6,202 nt of DNA. Origin: Nocardioides sp. (GTDB lineage: Bacteria > Actinomycetota > Actinomycetes > Propionibacteriales > Nocardioidaceae). The notes beneath the pieces were generated by a model. That model was not told where the DNA came from, searched no databases, and worked only from the letters and a program-made list of their open reading frames with translations. Shown in pieces: positions 5,131 through 6,202 of this stretch. The translations under genes were made by a program, and so were the position numbers. The stretch covers positions 1-6,202 of the forward strand of contig JAKFXV010000321.1 of assembly GCA_021731205.1 (NCBI GenBank). Reading direction: 5' to 3'. The stretch's first letter is position 1; the number at the start of each line of letters is the position of its first letter.

Positions 5131-5895
5131 TCACACCGAACCGTAGCGCCGGGTTCGCGACGCGTAGTCCTCGATCGCCCGCCATAGATGCCGTCGATCC
5201 ACATCGGGCCACAGCACGTCGCTGAAGACGAACTCGCTGTAGGCCGCCTGCCACAGCATGAAGTTGGAGAGCCGCTGCTCCCCCGATGTGCGCCACACCA
5301 GATCCACGTCCGGAGCCTCAGGGACGTAGAGGTGCTTGGCGAAGACTCGGTCGGTGACCTGGTCGGGGGAAAGCCGACCCGCAGCGACCTCGGTCGCGAT
5401 CGATCGAGCGGCGTCGGCAAGCTCGGCGCGCCCGCCGTAGTTGACACACATGGTGAGCGTGAGCACGCGGTTGCGTTTGGTCAGCTCCTCGGCGGCGCGC
5501 AGTTCGGCGATGACCGAGCGCCACAGCCGCGGAACCCGGCCCGCCCATCGGACCCGGACTCCGAGGTCGGCCATCTCGTCGCGGCGTCGGCGAATCACGT
5601 CGCGGTTGAATCCCATCAAGAAGCGCACCTCGTCGGGTGACCGGGACCAGTTCTCCGTCGAGAAGGCATAGGCTGAGATCGCACTGACCCCGATCTCGAT
5701 CGCGCCGCTGACAACGTCGAAAAGTGCGTGCTCGCCCTGCTCGTGTCCGGCTGTCCGGGGCAACCCGCGTTCCTTGGCCCACCGCCCGTTGCCGTCCATC
5801 ACGATGGCGATGTGTCCCGGCACCAACTCCCGGGGTAGGTCGGGTGGCCGCGCTCCACTGGGATGCGGGAGCGGAGCCCGGACCGGTCGATTCAC
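5131..5895 (-). CDS. uppS: Isoprenyl transferase (polyprenyl diphosphate synthase) UppS
   Basis: A 254-residue cis-prenyltransferase that condenses isopentenyl diphosphate onto an allylic primer to make the long polyprenyl diphosphate carrier for peptidoglycan and other cell-wall glycans. Diagnostic motifs: [13 protein letters not shown] (28-40) with catalytic Asp34, the GLPRTAGH segment (44-51), FSTENW (78-83), MCVNYGGR (149-156), [11 protein letters not shown] (202-212) with the Arg and Ser that bind diphosphate, and [13 protein letters not shown] (219-231) with the conserved Glu221. Length matches the roughly 250-residue family norm. GTG 5895 is the furthest start that fits; its ribosome site is poor, and GTG or TTG codons near residues 24-25 are possible but would cut a normal-length N-terminus. 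It lies 35 nt after recO, an order also found in Mycobacterium tuberculosis (recO-uppS). Confidence 0.95.
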   Translation of the reverse strand: MNRPVRAPLPHPSGARPPDLPRELVPGHIAIVMDGNGRWAKERGLPRTAGHEQGEHALFDVVSGAIEIGVSAISAYAFSTENWSRSPDEVRFLMGFNRDVIRRRRDEMADLGVRVRWAGRVPRLWRSVIAELRAAEELTKRNRVLTLTMCVNYGGRAELADAARSIATEVAAGRLSPDQVTDRVFAKHLYVPEAPDVDLVWRTSGEQRLSNFMLWQAAYSEFVFSDVLWPDVDRRHLWRAIEDYASRTRRYGSV

Positions 5896-5930
5896 GCGCC
5901 GACTCTAGCCGTCGCGACGCCTGGCCCGGC

Positions 5931-6202
5931 TCAACGCTCGACGTACGTCATCGAGCGCAGCCCGCGCTCCACATGCCAGGCGACGAAGGCCGACACCAGT
6001 CCGCTGGCCTCGCGAAGGTGACGCGGATCCGCAGCCTCCACCACCGCCCACTCGCCAGCCAGCAGAGCACCCAGGACGGCCACCGTTTCTGCGGCCGGTC
6101 CCGCCGAGCCCGGCACCCGGCAGCCAGTGCACAGCACGCCTCCGGCCGCAGGATTGAACCATCGGTGCGGACCCGGGACACCGCATCGCGCGCACTGGTC
6201 GA
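5931..6202 (-). CDS. recO: DNA repair protein RecO, C-terminal part (5' end beyond window)
   Basis: The last 90 codons of a gene entering from the right edge. The visible protein has a four-cysteine motif, CARC then CTGC, with GVPGPHRWFNPAAGG between them. This is followed by a helical C-terminus ending RGLRSMTYVER. This CxxC-CxxC zinc-finger-like arrangement followed by a helical domain is characteristic of RecO, which helps load RecA onto SSB-coated single-stranded DNA in the RecFOR pathway. The N-terminal OB-fold is outside the window. The stop is TGA at 5931-5933. The identification is supported by the adjacent uppS, a common actinobacterial order. Confidence 0.87.
   Translation of the reverse strand, partial: DQCARCGVPGPHRWFNPAAGGVLCTGCRVPGSAGPAAETVAVLGALLAGEWAVVEAADPRHLREASGLVSAFVAWHVERGLRSMTYVER

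Overview
The window is high-GC DNA with strong third-position G/C bias and GTG starts, most likely from an actinobacterium. The recO-uppS gene pair and the Actinobacteria-style zinc-uptake operator support this. I cannot name the genus; Propionibacteriales/Nocardioidaceae is only a guess. I see no mobile element, CRISPR array, tRNA or rRNA.

Left part (1-1415, minus strand): a two-gene unit. A 100-residue protein with a twin-arginine (Tat) signal is followed after 2 nt by a DUF4331-family protein, whose C-terminus lies beyond the left edge. Its leader contains a perfect 8-bp stem-loop.

Divergent control region (1416-1558): two 15-bp Zur-type palindromes, 13/15 identical to each other in inverted orientation and centred 22 bp apart. 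They cover a plus-strand TTGACA promoter that probably gives a leaderless or nearly leaderless znuA mRNA.

Centre (1559-4378, plus strand): a complete znuA-znuC-znuB zinc ABC importer operon with overlapping genes: lipoprotein binding protein, ATPase and membrane permease. All three proteins carry histidine-rich segments: the ZnuA loop (encoded by a 12-bp tandem repeat), the ZnuC C-terminal tail and the ZnuB C-terminal tail. No zur gene is present here.

Right part (4399-6202, minus strand): a run transcribed toward znuB, in the order recO (C-terminal part only, with a four-cysteine motif), uppS, a one-TM protein with a BON-like domain resembling the N-terminal half of mycobacterial ArfA/OmpATb, and two 49-residue one-TM proteins. 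The last three overlap by a few bases and recall arfABC, but without an OmpA domain. The two converging units are separated by about 20 bp, covered by an imperfect stem-loop that spans both stop codons.

Together: under zinc shortage Zur would release the znu promoter and the importer would be made. The Tat/DUF4331 pair faces the same operator and may share that control. The right-hand operon is housekeeping (recombination repair, polyprenyl phosphate synthesis) plus a small envelope cassette of unknown role.
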